A stretch of DNA of 64,000 nucleotides from Phytoactinopolyspora alkaliphila (GTDB taxonomy: Bacteria > Actinomycetota > Actinomycetes > Jiangellales > Jiangellaceae). Positions within the stretch are counted from its first letter, which is position 1. Each line of letters begins with the position of its first letter. This document shows, piece by piece, positions 52,638-60,593 of this stretch. The position numbers and the translations under genes are program-made. Below the pieces are notes generated by a model. That model saw only the letters and a program-made list of their open reading frames with translations. It searched no databases and was not told the DNA's origin. The stretch is taken from contig NZ_JAAGOB010000002.1 in the NCBI RefSeq assembly GCF_010550695.1, forward strand, positions 186,001 to 250,000. The letters run 5' to 3'.

Positions 52638-53912
52638 ATGCGCCGTACATCTGCGTTCGCCGGTCTTGCGATAGCCGGCCTGTTACTCGCCGCCTGCGGT
52701 GACGATGGAGACGGTACCGAAGGTACCGGTGCAGGCACCGGCGAGGGCTCTGGCGAGGTAGAGGTCTTCACCTGGTGGACAGAGGGCGGCGAGAAAGCCG
52801 GCCTTGATGGCCTGGTCGCCACGTTCGAGGAAGAATGCGCGGACTTCGAGTTCGTGAACGGAGCCGTCGCCGGCGGCGCGGGCGCCAACGCCAAGCAGGT
52901 GCTCGCCTCTCGGCTGCAGACCAACGATCCCCCGGACACCTTCCAGGCGCACGCGGGCGGCGAGTTGCTCGACTACATCAACGCCGGCCAGCTCGAAGGC
53001 CTGAGCGAGCGCTACGAGCAGTGGGGACTGACGGACAGCATCTCAGCGGAACTGCTCGAGGCCATCACCGTGGACGGCGAAATCTACTCGGTTCCGGCGA
53101 ACGTCCACCGCGCCAACGTCGTCTGGGCGAATCCCACGGTCCTGGAAGAGGCCGGGTTGTCGACCGAGGCGCCGGCGAGTGTCGACGATTGGCTGGCCGA
53201 CCTGGAGACCCTGCGCGAGTCAGGAATACAGGCTCCGCTCGCCGTAGCCGTGGACTGGACCCAGACGATGCTGCTCGAGGCCGTTCTCCTGGCCGAGCTC
53301 GGCACCGACGCGTTCAACGGCCTCTGGGACGGCTCCACCGATTGGGGATCGGCCGAGGTCACCGCCGCGCTGGAGAAGTACGGCCAGCTGCTGGAGTACG
53401 CGAACGACGACCGGGCGAGCCTCGACTGGCCGGACGCCGTCAACAAGGTGACCGCCGGCGAGGCGGCCTACCACCTCATGGGCGACTGGACAGCGGGCAA
53501 GATGGACGCCGACGGCCTGACCCCCGACGAGGACTACGTGTGGTGGCCCGCACCGGGCACCGACGGCGTCTTCCAATGGCTGGCCGATTCCTTCGTCCTG
53601 CCGGTCGGGGCGCCGAATCCCGCAGGCACCGAATGCTGGCTCGAGGTCGTCGGCAGTTACGACGGCCAGAAGGAGTTCAACACGAAGAAGGGCTCGATAC
53701 CGGCACGCACCGACACGGATCCCGCGGACTACGGCCCGTACCTGCAGTCGGCGCTGGAGGACTGGGGCTCGAGCGAGCTCGCGTTCTCGCTGGCGCACGG
53801 GTCCGCGGCTCCGATCGGATGGATCGACGCGACCAACAGCGCCGTCGGTCAGTTCAGCTCCAGCGGAGACGTGGCCCAGCTGCAGCAGCAACTCGAGGCC
53901 GCAGCCGGCTAA
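52638..53912 (+). CDS. Sugar ABC transporter substrate-binding lipoprotein, glucose/mannose type
   Basis: 424 residues from the ATG at 52638 behind GAGGAGG (an ATG 15 bases upstream is less likely). Signal peptide with lipobox LLLAAC. The mature part closely follows the pattern of Thermus-type glucose/mannose receptors: GGAGANAKQVLASRL, DPPDTF.AHAGGEL, AAYHLMGDWTAGKM, GVFQWLADSFVLP and KGSIPARTDTDP. I therefore favour a monosaccharide such as glucose over maltose-type ligands. First gene of an SBP-permease-permease operon. Confidence 0.9.
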   Translation: MRRTSAFAGLAIAGLLLAACGDDGDGTEGTGAGTGEGSGEVEVFTWWTEGGEKAGLDGLVATFEEECADFEFVNGAVAGGAGANAKQVLASRLQTNDPPDTFQAHAGGELLDYINAGQLEGLSERYEQWGLTDSISAELLEAITVDGEIYSVPANVHRANVVWANPTVLEEAGLSTEAPASVDDWLADLETLRESGIQAPLAVAVDWTQTMLLEAVLLAELGTDAFNGLWDGSTDWGSAEVTAALEKYGQLLEYANDDRASLDWPDAVNKVTAGEAAYHLMGDWTAGKMDADGLTPDEDYVWWPAPGTDGVFQWLADSFVLPVGAPNPAGTECWLEVVGSYDGQKEFNTKKGSIPARTDTDPADYGPYLQSALEDWGSSELAFSLAHGSAAPIGWIDATNSAVGQFSSSGDVAQLQQQLEAAAG

Positions 53913-53921
53913 GGCCGACCC

Positions 53922-54806
53922 GTGAGGAAGATCAAGAGCTGGGGCCCCGGACTCCTGCTCGTCGCTCCGTCGATCGTCATCATCGGCATCTTCGTGTACG
54001 TGCTGATCGCCGCCACCGCCAACGAGTCGTTGACGGACCGGCACAGCGCAGCACCGGCCGAGAACTACGTCGGCCTCGAGAACTACGTCAACCTGCTCGA
54101 CGACGACCGCTTCATCCATTCGCTGCGAAACCTGGCGATCATGACCGTCGTGTTCGTCGCCGGCACGTTGTTCTTCGGCGTGCTGTGGGCATTCCTGCTG
54201 GAGAAGGGGGTCAAGGGCGAAGGGTTCTTCCGTTCGACGTTCCTGTTCCCGATGGCGGTGTCCTTCGTCGCGTCCGGCGTGGTGTGGCGGTGGCTGCTCA
54301 ACAGCGCCCAAGGCGAGAACGCGGGCGGACTGAACGCGCTGTTCGGCATGGTCGGGCTCGACTTCCTCCAGAACCCCTGGTGGTCACATCCGGACTGGGG
54401 CATGGCCGCGATGGCGATCCCGGCGATCTGGCAGCTCTCCGGCTATGTCATGGCGCTGTTCCTGGCCGGATTCCGCGGTATCCCCCACGAACTGCGTGAA
54501 GCCGGCCGGGTCGACGGCGCGTCGGAGGCACAGCTGTACAGGCACGTCATCTTCCCGCAACTGTCACCAGTGGCCCTCACCGCGCTGATCATCATCGGGC
54601 ACATGTCGATGAAGATGTTCGACCTGATCATGGCCGTGTCGGGCGCGCAGTTCCTGACCGAGGTGCCCGCGGTATACATGTGGCAGAGCCTGCTGACCAA
54701 CGACTACGCGAAAGCCGCCGCGATAGCCATCGTCCTGCTGGTGGTGGTCGCCGTCCTGGTGGTTCCCTATCTCGTCCAGAACGCCAGGGCGGAGAGGCAA
54801 CGATGA
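53922..54806 (+). CDS. Sugar ABC transporter permease (MalF type)
   Basis: 294 residues from a GTG 9 bases after the receptor stop. Six transmembrane helices, with the EAA loop LREAGRVDGASEAQLYRHVI contacting the ATPase. Fits the carbohydrate uptake family 1 (CUT1). No ATPase gene follows. Actinobacterial CUT1 importers commonly share a single MsiK-type ATPase encoded elsewhere. Confidence 0.93.
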   Translation: MRKIKSWGPGLLLVAPSIVIIGIFVYVLIAATANESLTDRHSAAPAENYVGLENYVNLLDDDRFIHSLRNLAIMTVVFVAGTLFFGVLWAFLLEKGVKGEGFFRSTFLFPMAVSFVASGVVWRWLLNSAQGENAGGLNALFGMVGLDFLQNPWWSHPDWGMAAMAIPAIWQLSGYVMALFLAGFRGIPHELREAGRVDGASEAQLYRHVIFPQLSPVALTALIIIGHMSMKMFDLIMAVSGAQFLTEVPAVYMWQSLLTNDYAKAAAIAIVLLVVVAVLVVPYLVQNARAERQR

Positions 54807-55687
54807 GTGTCGACGTTCAGGTTCGTCCCGAGGTGCCGGCCGCCCCTCCGTCGTCGTACAACCGAGGCCGGCGCGTGACCGCACGCACTGTCCGCTACGG
54901 GCTGCTCTTCCTGTTCCTGCTCTTCGTCTTCATCCCCGTGTACGTACTCCTGGTCACCAGCTTCAAGCCGGGAGCCGAGGCGGGGGTGTCCGGAGCGTGG
55001 GCGCTGCCGCAGAACTGGACTCTGGATGCCTGGCGGAGCGCCTGGCAGACACTAAGCCCATCTCTGTGGCGATCCTTTGCCATCGCCATCCCGGCGGCGG
55101 TCGTCTCCGCGATCCTCGGGTCCATGAACGGGTTCGTCTTCTCTCGCTGGCGATTCCCCGGTTCGGAGATCATCTTCACGCTGTTCCTGTTCGGCATGTT
55201 CATCCCGTATCAGGCCGTGATGATCCCCCTGCGCCAGCTCACCGGTGATCTCGGCCTGCCCGGCGGCGTGCCGACGCTGATCGTCGTTCACATCGTGTAC
55301 GGGATCCCCATCTGCACGCTCATCTTCCGCGGCTACTACTCAACGACCATTCCGGCCGAGCTGGTCGAGGCCTCACGCGTGGACGGCGGCGGACTGCTCC
55401 GGACCTATGCCTCCGTCGTGCTGCCGCTGTCCGCTCCTGGCTTCGTCGTGACGCTGATCTGGCAGTTCACCTCGGTGTGGAACGACTTCCTGTTCGCGAT
55501 CTTCCTCTCCAATACCCGCAACGGCCCGGTGACCATCGCGTTGAACGCGCTGGCCGGTGGCCAGCTCACCGACTATGCGGCCAGCATGGCCGGCGCGCTC
55601 ATCGCGTCCTTCCCCACGCTGGTCGTCTACATCGTGCTCGGCCGCTGGTTCATCGGCGGTCTGATGGCCGGCTCGCTCAAGACTTGA
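54803..55687 (+). CDS. Sugar ABC transporter permease (MalG type)
   Basis: 294 residues from the ATG at 54803, which overlaps the MalF-type stop by 4 bases (ATGA). Six helices, and the EAA loop LVEASRVDGGGLLRTYASVV. Last gene of the importer operon; it converges on the GH13 gene with a 15-base gap. Confidence 0.94.
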   Translation: MSVDVQVRPEVPAAPPSSYNRGRRVTARTVRYGLLFLFLLFVFIPVYVLLVTSFKPGAEAGVSGAWALPQNWTLDAWRSAWQTLSPSLWRSFAIAIPAAVVSAILGSMNGFVFSRWRFPGSEIIFTLFLFGMFIPYQAVMIPLRQLTGDLGLPGGVPTLIVVHIVYGIPICTLIFRGYYSTTIPAELVEASRVDGGGLLRTYASVVLPLSAPGFVVTLIWQFTSVWNDFLFAIFLSNTRNGPVTIALNALAGGQLTDYAASMAGALIASFPTLVVYIVLGRWFIGGLMAGSLKT

Positions 55688-55702
55688 TGCCAGCCGGACC
55701 GG

Positions 55703-57382
55703 TCAGCCGAGCCGGAGGTCTCCCTCCTGGGACACCCGCAACCAGCGGTAGCCGTATCCGTCGAGAGTGATCTCAGCTCGTCCGGATTCGTCCAGCGACG
55801 TGCTGCCGGGTTGCAGCAGGTCGTCAAGCCGGGTCGACTCGTTCTCGTCCTTGAGGCGCAGGGGAACGACGCACGGCTCGGCGTGGAAGTTGTGCAGGGC
55901 GATGACGCTGCTCTCGTCCCAGCTGCATCGATGCACGAGCACGTGGTCGTACGGCTGGTCGATGACCTCGTACTCACCCCAGCCGATCTCCGGACTCTCG
56001 CGGTAGCGGTGGATGAGGGTGGCCATGAAGTTGAGCAGTGAATCCGGATCATGTCGCTGGTCCTGCACGTTCACGTGCTCCGGACCGAAGCCACCCTCGA
56101 CGGGTGGAGCCACCAGCTTCGAGCGTTTCGCGGACGAGAAGCCCCCCGTGGGACCGTCGGCCCACTGCATCGGGGTCCGCACCGACTGCCGGTCCGGCAG
56201 ATCGAGGTTCTCCCCCATCCCGATCTCCTCCCCGTAGAACAGCACAGGAGTGCCGGGAAGCGAGAACATCAGGCTGTACACCATGCGAATCCGCCGAGGG
56301 TCTCCGTCCAGCATGGACGGCAGCCGGCGCACAATGCCACGGCCGTATACCCGCATCCGCTCCTCCGGAGCGAACGCGTCCATCACCTCCTCCAGCTCCT
56401 CGCCAGAGAGCAACTCGAGGCTCAGCTCGTCGTGATTGCGGACGAAGTTCGCCCACTGCTCCTCGCGAGGCAGCGAGGGGCGCGAGCGCAAGGCTTCCAC
56501 CAGCGGACGAGCGTCTTGCCGCGCAAGTGAGAGGAAAAGCCGCTGGGCAATGGTGAAGTCGAACTGCATGGTCAGCTCGTCGCCTTCACCGTCGCCGAAG
56601 TAGGCCATCTGATCCTCGTAGGGCATGCCCACCTCGCCGAGAAGGATGGCGTCGCCGCGGCGACGACCGAGGAAAGACCGCAGATCCCGCTGGTACGCGT
56701 GCGGATCGCTGAACTCCCGCTGCGCCTTCTCGCTCATACCCAGCGCCTCCAGGAAGAACGGCACCGCGTCCACCCGGAACCCGGAGAGGCCGAGCTGGAG
56801 CCAGAAGCCCATGATCCGGGCGACTTCGTCCCGCACGGCGGGGTTCGCCACGTTCAGGTCGGGCTGATGCTTGTAGAAGCGGTGCAGGAACCACTCGCCG
56901 GTCTTCTCGTCGTGCTCCCAGATGCCTTCCTGCTCCCCCGGGTAGACCACTTCGTCGGACGTATCCGGGGGCGGGTCACTGCGCCAGATGTAGAAGTCCC
57001 GGAACGGCGAGTCCTTACGGGCCCGGGCGGAGCGGAACCACGGATGCTGGTCGGAGGTGTGGTTGACGACGAGGTCCGCGATGACCCGGATGCCCCGGTC
57101 GTGGGCCGTGCGGACGAACTCGACGAAATCGCCGAGGCTGCCGAGTCGTTCGTCGACGTCGTAGAAGTCGACGACGTCGTACCCGTCGTCGCGGTCTGGC
57201 GTCGGATAGAAGGGCATCAGCCACACGCAGGTGACGCCGAGGTCGGCAAGGTAGTCGATGCGGTGCGAGAGGCCTTCGAAATCGCCTACACCGTCGCCGT
57301 TCCAGTCCATGTACGTCTCGACGTCCAGGCAATAGACGACAGCCGTCTTCCACCACAGATCGCTGGTATCGGTGATCCTCAT
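55703..57382 (-). CDS. GH13 alpha-amylase family enzyme, trehalose synthase-like
   Basis: 559 residues. Catalytic residues by motif: nucleophile Asp205 (GFRVDAVPF), acid/base Glu250 (LLGEVGMP) and Asp318 (FVRNHDEL). The opening WWKTAVVYCLDVETYMDWNG and NGDGVGDFEGL match the trehalose synthase/oligo-glucosidase branch. There is no maltokinase domain, and the start is coupled to the LLM gene (ATGA). It may interconvert maltose and trehalose or hydrolyse alpha-glucosides. The TreS-versus-glucosidase question cannot be settled by eye. Confidence 0.88.
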   Translation of the reverse strand: MRITDTSDLWWKTAVVYCLDVETYMDWNGDGVGDFEGLSHRIDYLADLGVTCVWLMPFYPTPDRDDGYDVVDFYDVDERLGSLGDFVEFVRTAHDRGIRVIADLVVNHTSDQHPWFRSARARKDSPFRDFYIWRSDPPPDTSDEVVYPGEQEGIWEHDEKTGEWFLHRFYKHQPDLNVANPAVRDEVARIMGFWLQLGLSGFRVDAVPFFLEALGMSEKAQREFSDPHAYQRDLRSFLGRRRGDAILLGEVGMPYEDQMAYFGDGEGDELTMQFDFTIAQRLFLSLARQDARPLVEALRSRPSLPREEQWANFVRNHDELSLELLSGEELEEVMDAFAPEERMRVYGRGIVRRLPSMLDGDPRRIRMVYSLMFSLPGTPVLFYGEEIGMGENLDLPDRQSVRTPMQWADGPTGGFSSAKRSKLVAPPVEGGFGPEHVNVQDQRHDPDSLLNFMATLIHRYRESPEIGWGEYEVIDQPYDHVLVHRCSWDESSVIALHNFHAEPCVVPLRLKDENESTRLDDLLQPGSTSLDESGRAEITLDGYGYRWLRVSQEGDLRLG

Positions 57383-58356
57383 GCGTCCTCCGGGCCGGTG
57401 AGGTCGAAGCGGGGCAACACGTGTTCCCCGAAGAATTCGATGAACTCCTTCTGCGTCTGCCCGACGTGGTGCAGATACACCTCGTCGAACCCGATGTCGA
57501 TCAGTTCTGCGATCCGCTCGGCGTGGACCCCGGGATCGCTGGAGATGAGCAGGTGATCGTGCATGGCGCTGGGCGGCACCTGTGCGCTGGCGGCGTCGAA
57601 CTGCGCCGGCATCTCCAGGTTCCACGCCAGATCGGGCGGAAAGGCGTTGCTCCGCCACTGCTCGTGGCCGATTCGCAGGGCCGTCTCCTGGTCCGGGTGC
57701 CACGAGAGGTGAACCTGCACGCACAGCGGACCACGTCCGCCCGCCGCTCGGTACGTCTCCACCATCTGCTTCAGGTGCCCGCTCGGCTGGTCGAGTGTGA
57801 TCATGCCATCGGCCCAGCTCGCGACCGCCCCTGCCGTCGGCACCGTCACAGCCGCCCCCAGCACGGCAGCCGGCTCGGCCGGGCGCGTCCAGAGCCGGGC
57901 CCGGTCGACCGTCACGAGCCCGTCGTGACTCACCTCCGCACCCGCCAGCAGTGCTTTGATGATCCGCGCACTCTCCTCCAGCCGGCGGTCGCGCAGTTCC
58001 TTGCGCGGCCAGCGGTCTCCGGTGATGTGCTCGTTGATCGCTTCACCGCTGCCCAGCGCCATCCAGAACCGGCCGGGGAACATCGCTTCCAGCGTCGCGG
58101 CGGCTTGCGCGACGATGGCCGGATGGTAACGCTGCCCCGGAGCCGTCACCACACCGAACGGAAGCGTCGTGGACGCCAGCGCGGCACCAAGCCAGGACCA
58201 GGCGAAGCCGGAATGGCCTTGGCGCTCACTCCACGGCGCGAAGTGGTCCGAACACATGCCGGCAGCGAACCCCGCCGCTTCGGCAAGCTCGACTGCGCGT
58301 AGGAGTTCGGCCGGATGAACCTGCTCATGGCTCGCGTGAAATCCGATGACCGTCAC
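57379..58356 (-). CDS. LLM-class flavin-dependent oxidoreductase (TIGR03885-like)
   Basis: 325-residue TIM-barrel flavoprotein of the luciferase-like monooxygenase class (MTVIGFHASHEQVHPAELLR; AGFAAGMCSDHFAPWSERQG). Members of the TIGR03885 group are typically encoded next to a trehalose-synthase-like gene, as here, and are thought to use FMN rather than F420. Its function with the GH13 partner is unknown. The stop overlaps the GH13 start by 4 bases. Confidence 0.85.
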   Translation of the reverse strand: MTVIGFHASHEQVHPAELLRAVELAEAAGFAAGMCSDHFAPWSERQGHSGFAWSWLGAALASTTLPFGVVTAPGQRYHPAIVAQAAATLEAMFPGRFWMALGSGEAINEHITGDRWPRKELRDRRLEESARIIKALLAGAEVSHDGLVTVDRARLWTRPAEPAAVLGAAVTVPTAGAVASWADGMITLDQPSGHLKQMVETYRAAGGRGPLCVQVHLSWHPDQETALRIGHEQWRSNAFPPDLAWNLEMPAQFDAASAQVPPSAMHDHLLISSDPGVHAERIAELIDIGFDEVYLHHVGQTQKEFIEFFGEHVLPRFDLTGPEDA

Positions 58357-58502
58357 AAGACCCGCATTTCAGTAGAGATCGGACTGGACGTCTTTAGCGC
58401 TACCCCAAGTCGACCTGGCTAATCGAGGCGCACTCGCGGCACGGACCCACTGCCGTCGCGGCGATGCCCTCGCGCCTGGTCCGCCATGTAAAGTTCCTCG
58501 AC

Positions 58503-58799
58503 ATGTGCATGGGTTGTTTCACCGCCACTGAGGCCGCGGTGATCCAGGGCGCCGCCGCTGTGATGTTCGCCCGCGCCGGGCTGACCAGGCTGAACGAGCA
58601 CGTCACCGGTCAGGGAGCGCTGCGCCGGCGTCGCGCCGCGTATGCGGCGAACGCGGAGTTCCTCGCGAGCATGGGTCATGATCCCGAGCACGTGCTCGGG
58701 CCGGCACCCGAGGTCGGGGCACGCTCCATCTCGGACGGCGCCCAGGTTCGGCGTTCGCTCACGACGGCCGGCATGCTGCCGGCAGGCGCCGGTGGCTGA
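58503..58799 (+). CDS. Short hypothetical protein with Cys-rich N-terminus
   Basis: 98 residues from the ATG at 58503 (the frame is open from 58464). Starts MCMGCFTATEAAVIQGAAAV with a CxxC pair and continues with an Arg/Ala-rich helix (LRRRRAAYAANAEFLASMGH, DPEHVLGPAPEVGAR). Third-position GC is high, supporting real coding. No obvious Shine-Dalgarno. The TGA at 58797 is followed in the same frame by the membrane ORF below. Function unknown. Confidence 0.55.
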   Translation: MCMGCFTATEAAVIQGAAAVMFARAGLTRLNEHVTGQGALRRRRAAYAANAEFLASMGHDPEHVLGPAPEVGARSISDGAQVRRSLTTAGMLPAGAGG

Positions 58800-59009
58800 G
58801 CTCCGCACTGCCCGGACACACAGAACGAACCGCTCGGTCTCGGCTGGTACGCCGCGGCACTGGTGCTCTACATCGTTATCGCGTACTTCTACAAGCCCAT
58901 CTTGCTGAACTGGATCATCGGTCCGCTGTTCATGCTGATCACGTTGCATATCATCCCGACGCTGCTACGCGGACTCCGCGACAAGGTACGGATGAGGTTT
59001 ACCGGGTGA
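58800..59009 (+). CDS. Small membrane protein ORF without a normal start
   Basis: The frame after TGA 58797-58799 reads through 69 codons to TGA 59007-59009. It contains LGLGWYAAALVLYIVIAYFY followed by KPILLNWIIGPLFMLITLHI, two hydrophobic helices and a basic tail. Codon use is native-like. The first ATG/GTG in frame is GTG 58863, which would cut helix 1. The next gene starts with a GTG overlapping this stop (GTGA). It is either a truncated or unusually started gene, or an extension of the upstream ORF across the UGA. Confidence 0.5.
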   Translation, partial: APHCPDTQNEPLGLGWYAAALVLYIVIAYFYKPILLNWIIGPLFMLITLHIIPTLLRGLRDKVRMRFTG

Positions 59010-59920
59010 GCTGGGCTGCGCACGAGTTCGAGAACTACTTCATCCAGAAACACATCGGCACCAAGGCGTCGTTCCTCGGTGTGGTCATCGGCGCGCAACT
59101 GCCCGACATGTTCACCAAGGCGTTCGTCTACGCCGCCGATGACGCCGCGGCGTTCCACCGGGGCTGGCCGGGTGTGGGCTTCTCCCATTCACTACTCTTC
59201 GGAGTGGTCTTCGCCGTGGCGATCCTGGGGATCACCAAGAGCCGCGCTTGGGCGCTGGGAGTGCTGATCGGCCATTGGGCGCATGTGCTGACCGACGTGG
59301 CGGACACCGCGGGCGTAATGCTGTTCTTCCCCTTCTCGATGGAGCCGCTGACCATCAGCATGTGGAAGCATGCCGCGGTAGAGGGCCGCTACGGCGACGC
59401 CGCCGCCTACTACAGCAGCCTCGGCGGTGTCTGGGATCTGTTCTGGCTGGCGGTGACACTGATCTTCGCCTGGCGCACCCTGACGGCGTCATACTTCCGC
59501 GACGTCGTGATTCCCGCCGACCCACGCGTATGGGGATGGATCCACCGCACGTTCCGGCTTCCCGAACGTGCGCTTCTGCTGCTGTACCAGGGTCTGATGT
59601 TCTACGGCATCGGCCGGATGGTCGCGTGGTTCCTCTACGCCCGGTTCGACGCGAAGACACCGTTCCAGCCTTCCTGGGGTGGCCCGGAGTACATCGCGGG
59701 CAACGACATCTCCGACTCCGGCTGGGTGGAGGTACTCATCCGCACCGGCATCGGCGGTGTTCTCTTCGTCGCATTCATGTGGGCGGGCTGGCGGCTATTC
59801 GGCCGGCGGCTGTGGCAGCGCGGCTACGACGTTCCGGCGGCCGTTCGCGGACCCGGAATCCATGCCATTCTCGAGCTGCCGTCGTCGAAGCGCCGGACGG
59901 TTGGGGCCGAGCCCGTCTGA
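59006..59920 (+). CDS. Membrane-bound metal-dependent hydrolase-like protein (YdjM-like)
   Basis: 304 residues from a GTG overlapping the upstream ORF. It opens MSWAAHEFENYFIQKHIGTK with a His near the N-terminus. GVVIGAQLPDMFTK has a conserved Asp, and GFSHSLLFGVV and LIGHWAHVLTDVADT supply further His and Asp ligands typical of PF04307/YdjM proteins. Multiple hydrophobic segments follow. It may be a membrane lipid hydrolase, but no substrate is known. Confidence 0.75.
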   Translation: MSWAAHEFENYFIQKHIGTKASFLGVVIGAQLPDMFTKAFVYAADDAAAFHRGWPGVGFSHSLLFGVVFAVAILGITKSRAWALGVLIGHWAHVLTDVADTAGVMLFFPFSMEPLTISMWKHAAVEGRYGDAAAYYSSLGGVWDLFWLAVTLIFAWRTLTASYFRDVVIPADPRVWGWIHRTFRLPERALLLLYQGLMFYGIGRMVAWFLYARFDAKTPFQPSWGGPEYIAGNDISDSGWVEVLIRTGIGGVLFVAFMWAGWRLFGRRLWQRGYDVPAAVRGPGIHAILELPSSKRRTVGAEPV

Positions 59921-59936
59921 CGCCGCGCGCAGCTGG

Positions 59937-60509
59937 CTATTCAGTCGGCTGACCGGACGTTTTGTGCCGCTGGTAGTAGCGCGCCACCCGCACCCGGTTG
60001 CCACACAGCGCGGGTGAGCACCAGCGGCGGCGCGGATGCGACGGCAAGAACAGCATCCGGCATTGCGGCCCTTCACATTCTCGCAATCTGCCGACGTCCT
60101 GGCCGGTGATCAGCTCGGCGGCGGCTTCGGCCAGCTCAGCCAGGAAGCGCGCGAGGCCCTCCCCGTCGCGATGCCGGATTGCCACTACGGCATCGGCGTC
60201 CAGCTTCAGGCCCAGGTACGACGGGGCCTCGCGCGCCGCGGCGGTAATGGCGTCCAGCGTCGCCTGGCCAGGGGCGACGCCGTGGCGCGCCGCGTCGATA
60301 GCTGACCGGATGTGTTCCCTCAGCGCTCGGATCTCGTCGAGGCCGGACCGGGTCAACGGGGCGGGAACCCATCGGATCCGCCCGCCCTGTGCGGTCAGCC
60401 ACGCGCTGAAATCCTCAGCCGAGTCCAGGGCGTCGACCTCACCGTCCGAGGTCTGCGCGCGCGTGTTCAGCAAGTCGACGGCCAGCGGCTCACCCGTCAT
60501 TACATCCAT
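59937..60509 (-). CDS. CGNR zinc-finger / ABATE domain transcriptional regulator
   Basis: 190 residues. The N-terminal ABATE (putative stress-sensing) domain starts MTGEPLAVDLLNTRAQTSDG. The C-terminal CGNR zinc finger is RECEGPQCRMLFLPSHPRRR followed by WCSPALCGNRVRVARYYQRH. These proteins usually regulate a divergent or adjacent gene. Here that is the hydrolase-reductase fusion across an 84-base promoter region with inverted repeats. Confidence 0.9.
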   Translation of the reverse strand: MDVMTGEPLAVDLLNTRAQTSDGEVDALDSAEDFSAWLTAQGGRIRWVPAPLTRSGLDEIRALREHIRSAIDAARHGVAPGQATLDAITAAAREAPSYLGLKLDADAVVAIRHRDGEGLARFLAELAEAAAELITGQDVGRLRECEGPQCRMLFLPSHPRRRWCSPALCGNRVRVARYYQRHKTSGQPTE

Positions 60510-60531
60510 GCACTAATGCTAACCCATCGAC

Positions 60532-60566
60532 TTGACACATTAGAGTCGCTACTCTCAGAATCTAAT
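60532..60566 (+). promoter_or_regulatory. Promoter and operator of the hydrolase-reductase gene
   Basis: TTGACA (60532-60537), an 18-base spacer and CAGAAT (60556-60561). Overlapping it are nested inverted repeats ATTAGA-N16-TCTAAT (60539-60544/60561-60566) and GAGT-N4-ACTC (60543-60546/60551-60554). Probably the binding site of the divergent CGNR regulator. Confidence 0.55.
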
Positions 60567-60593
60567 GCATAATCCGCCCTAGGAAGGATGTGA

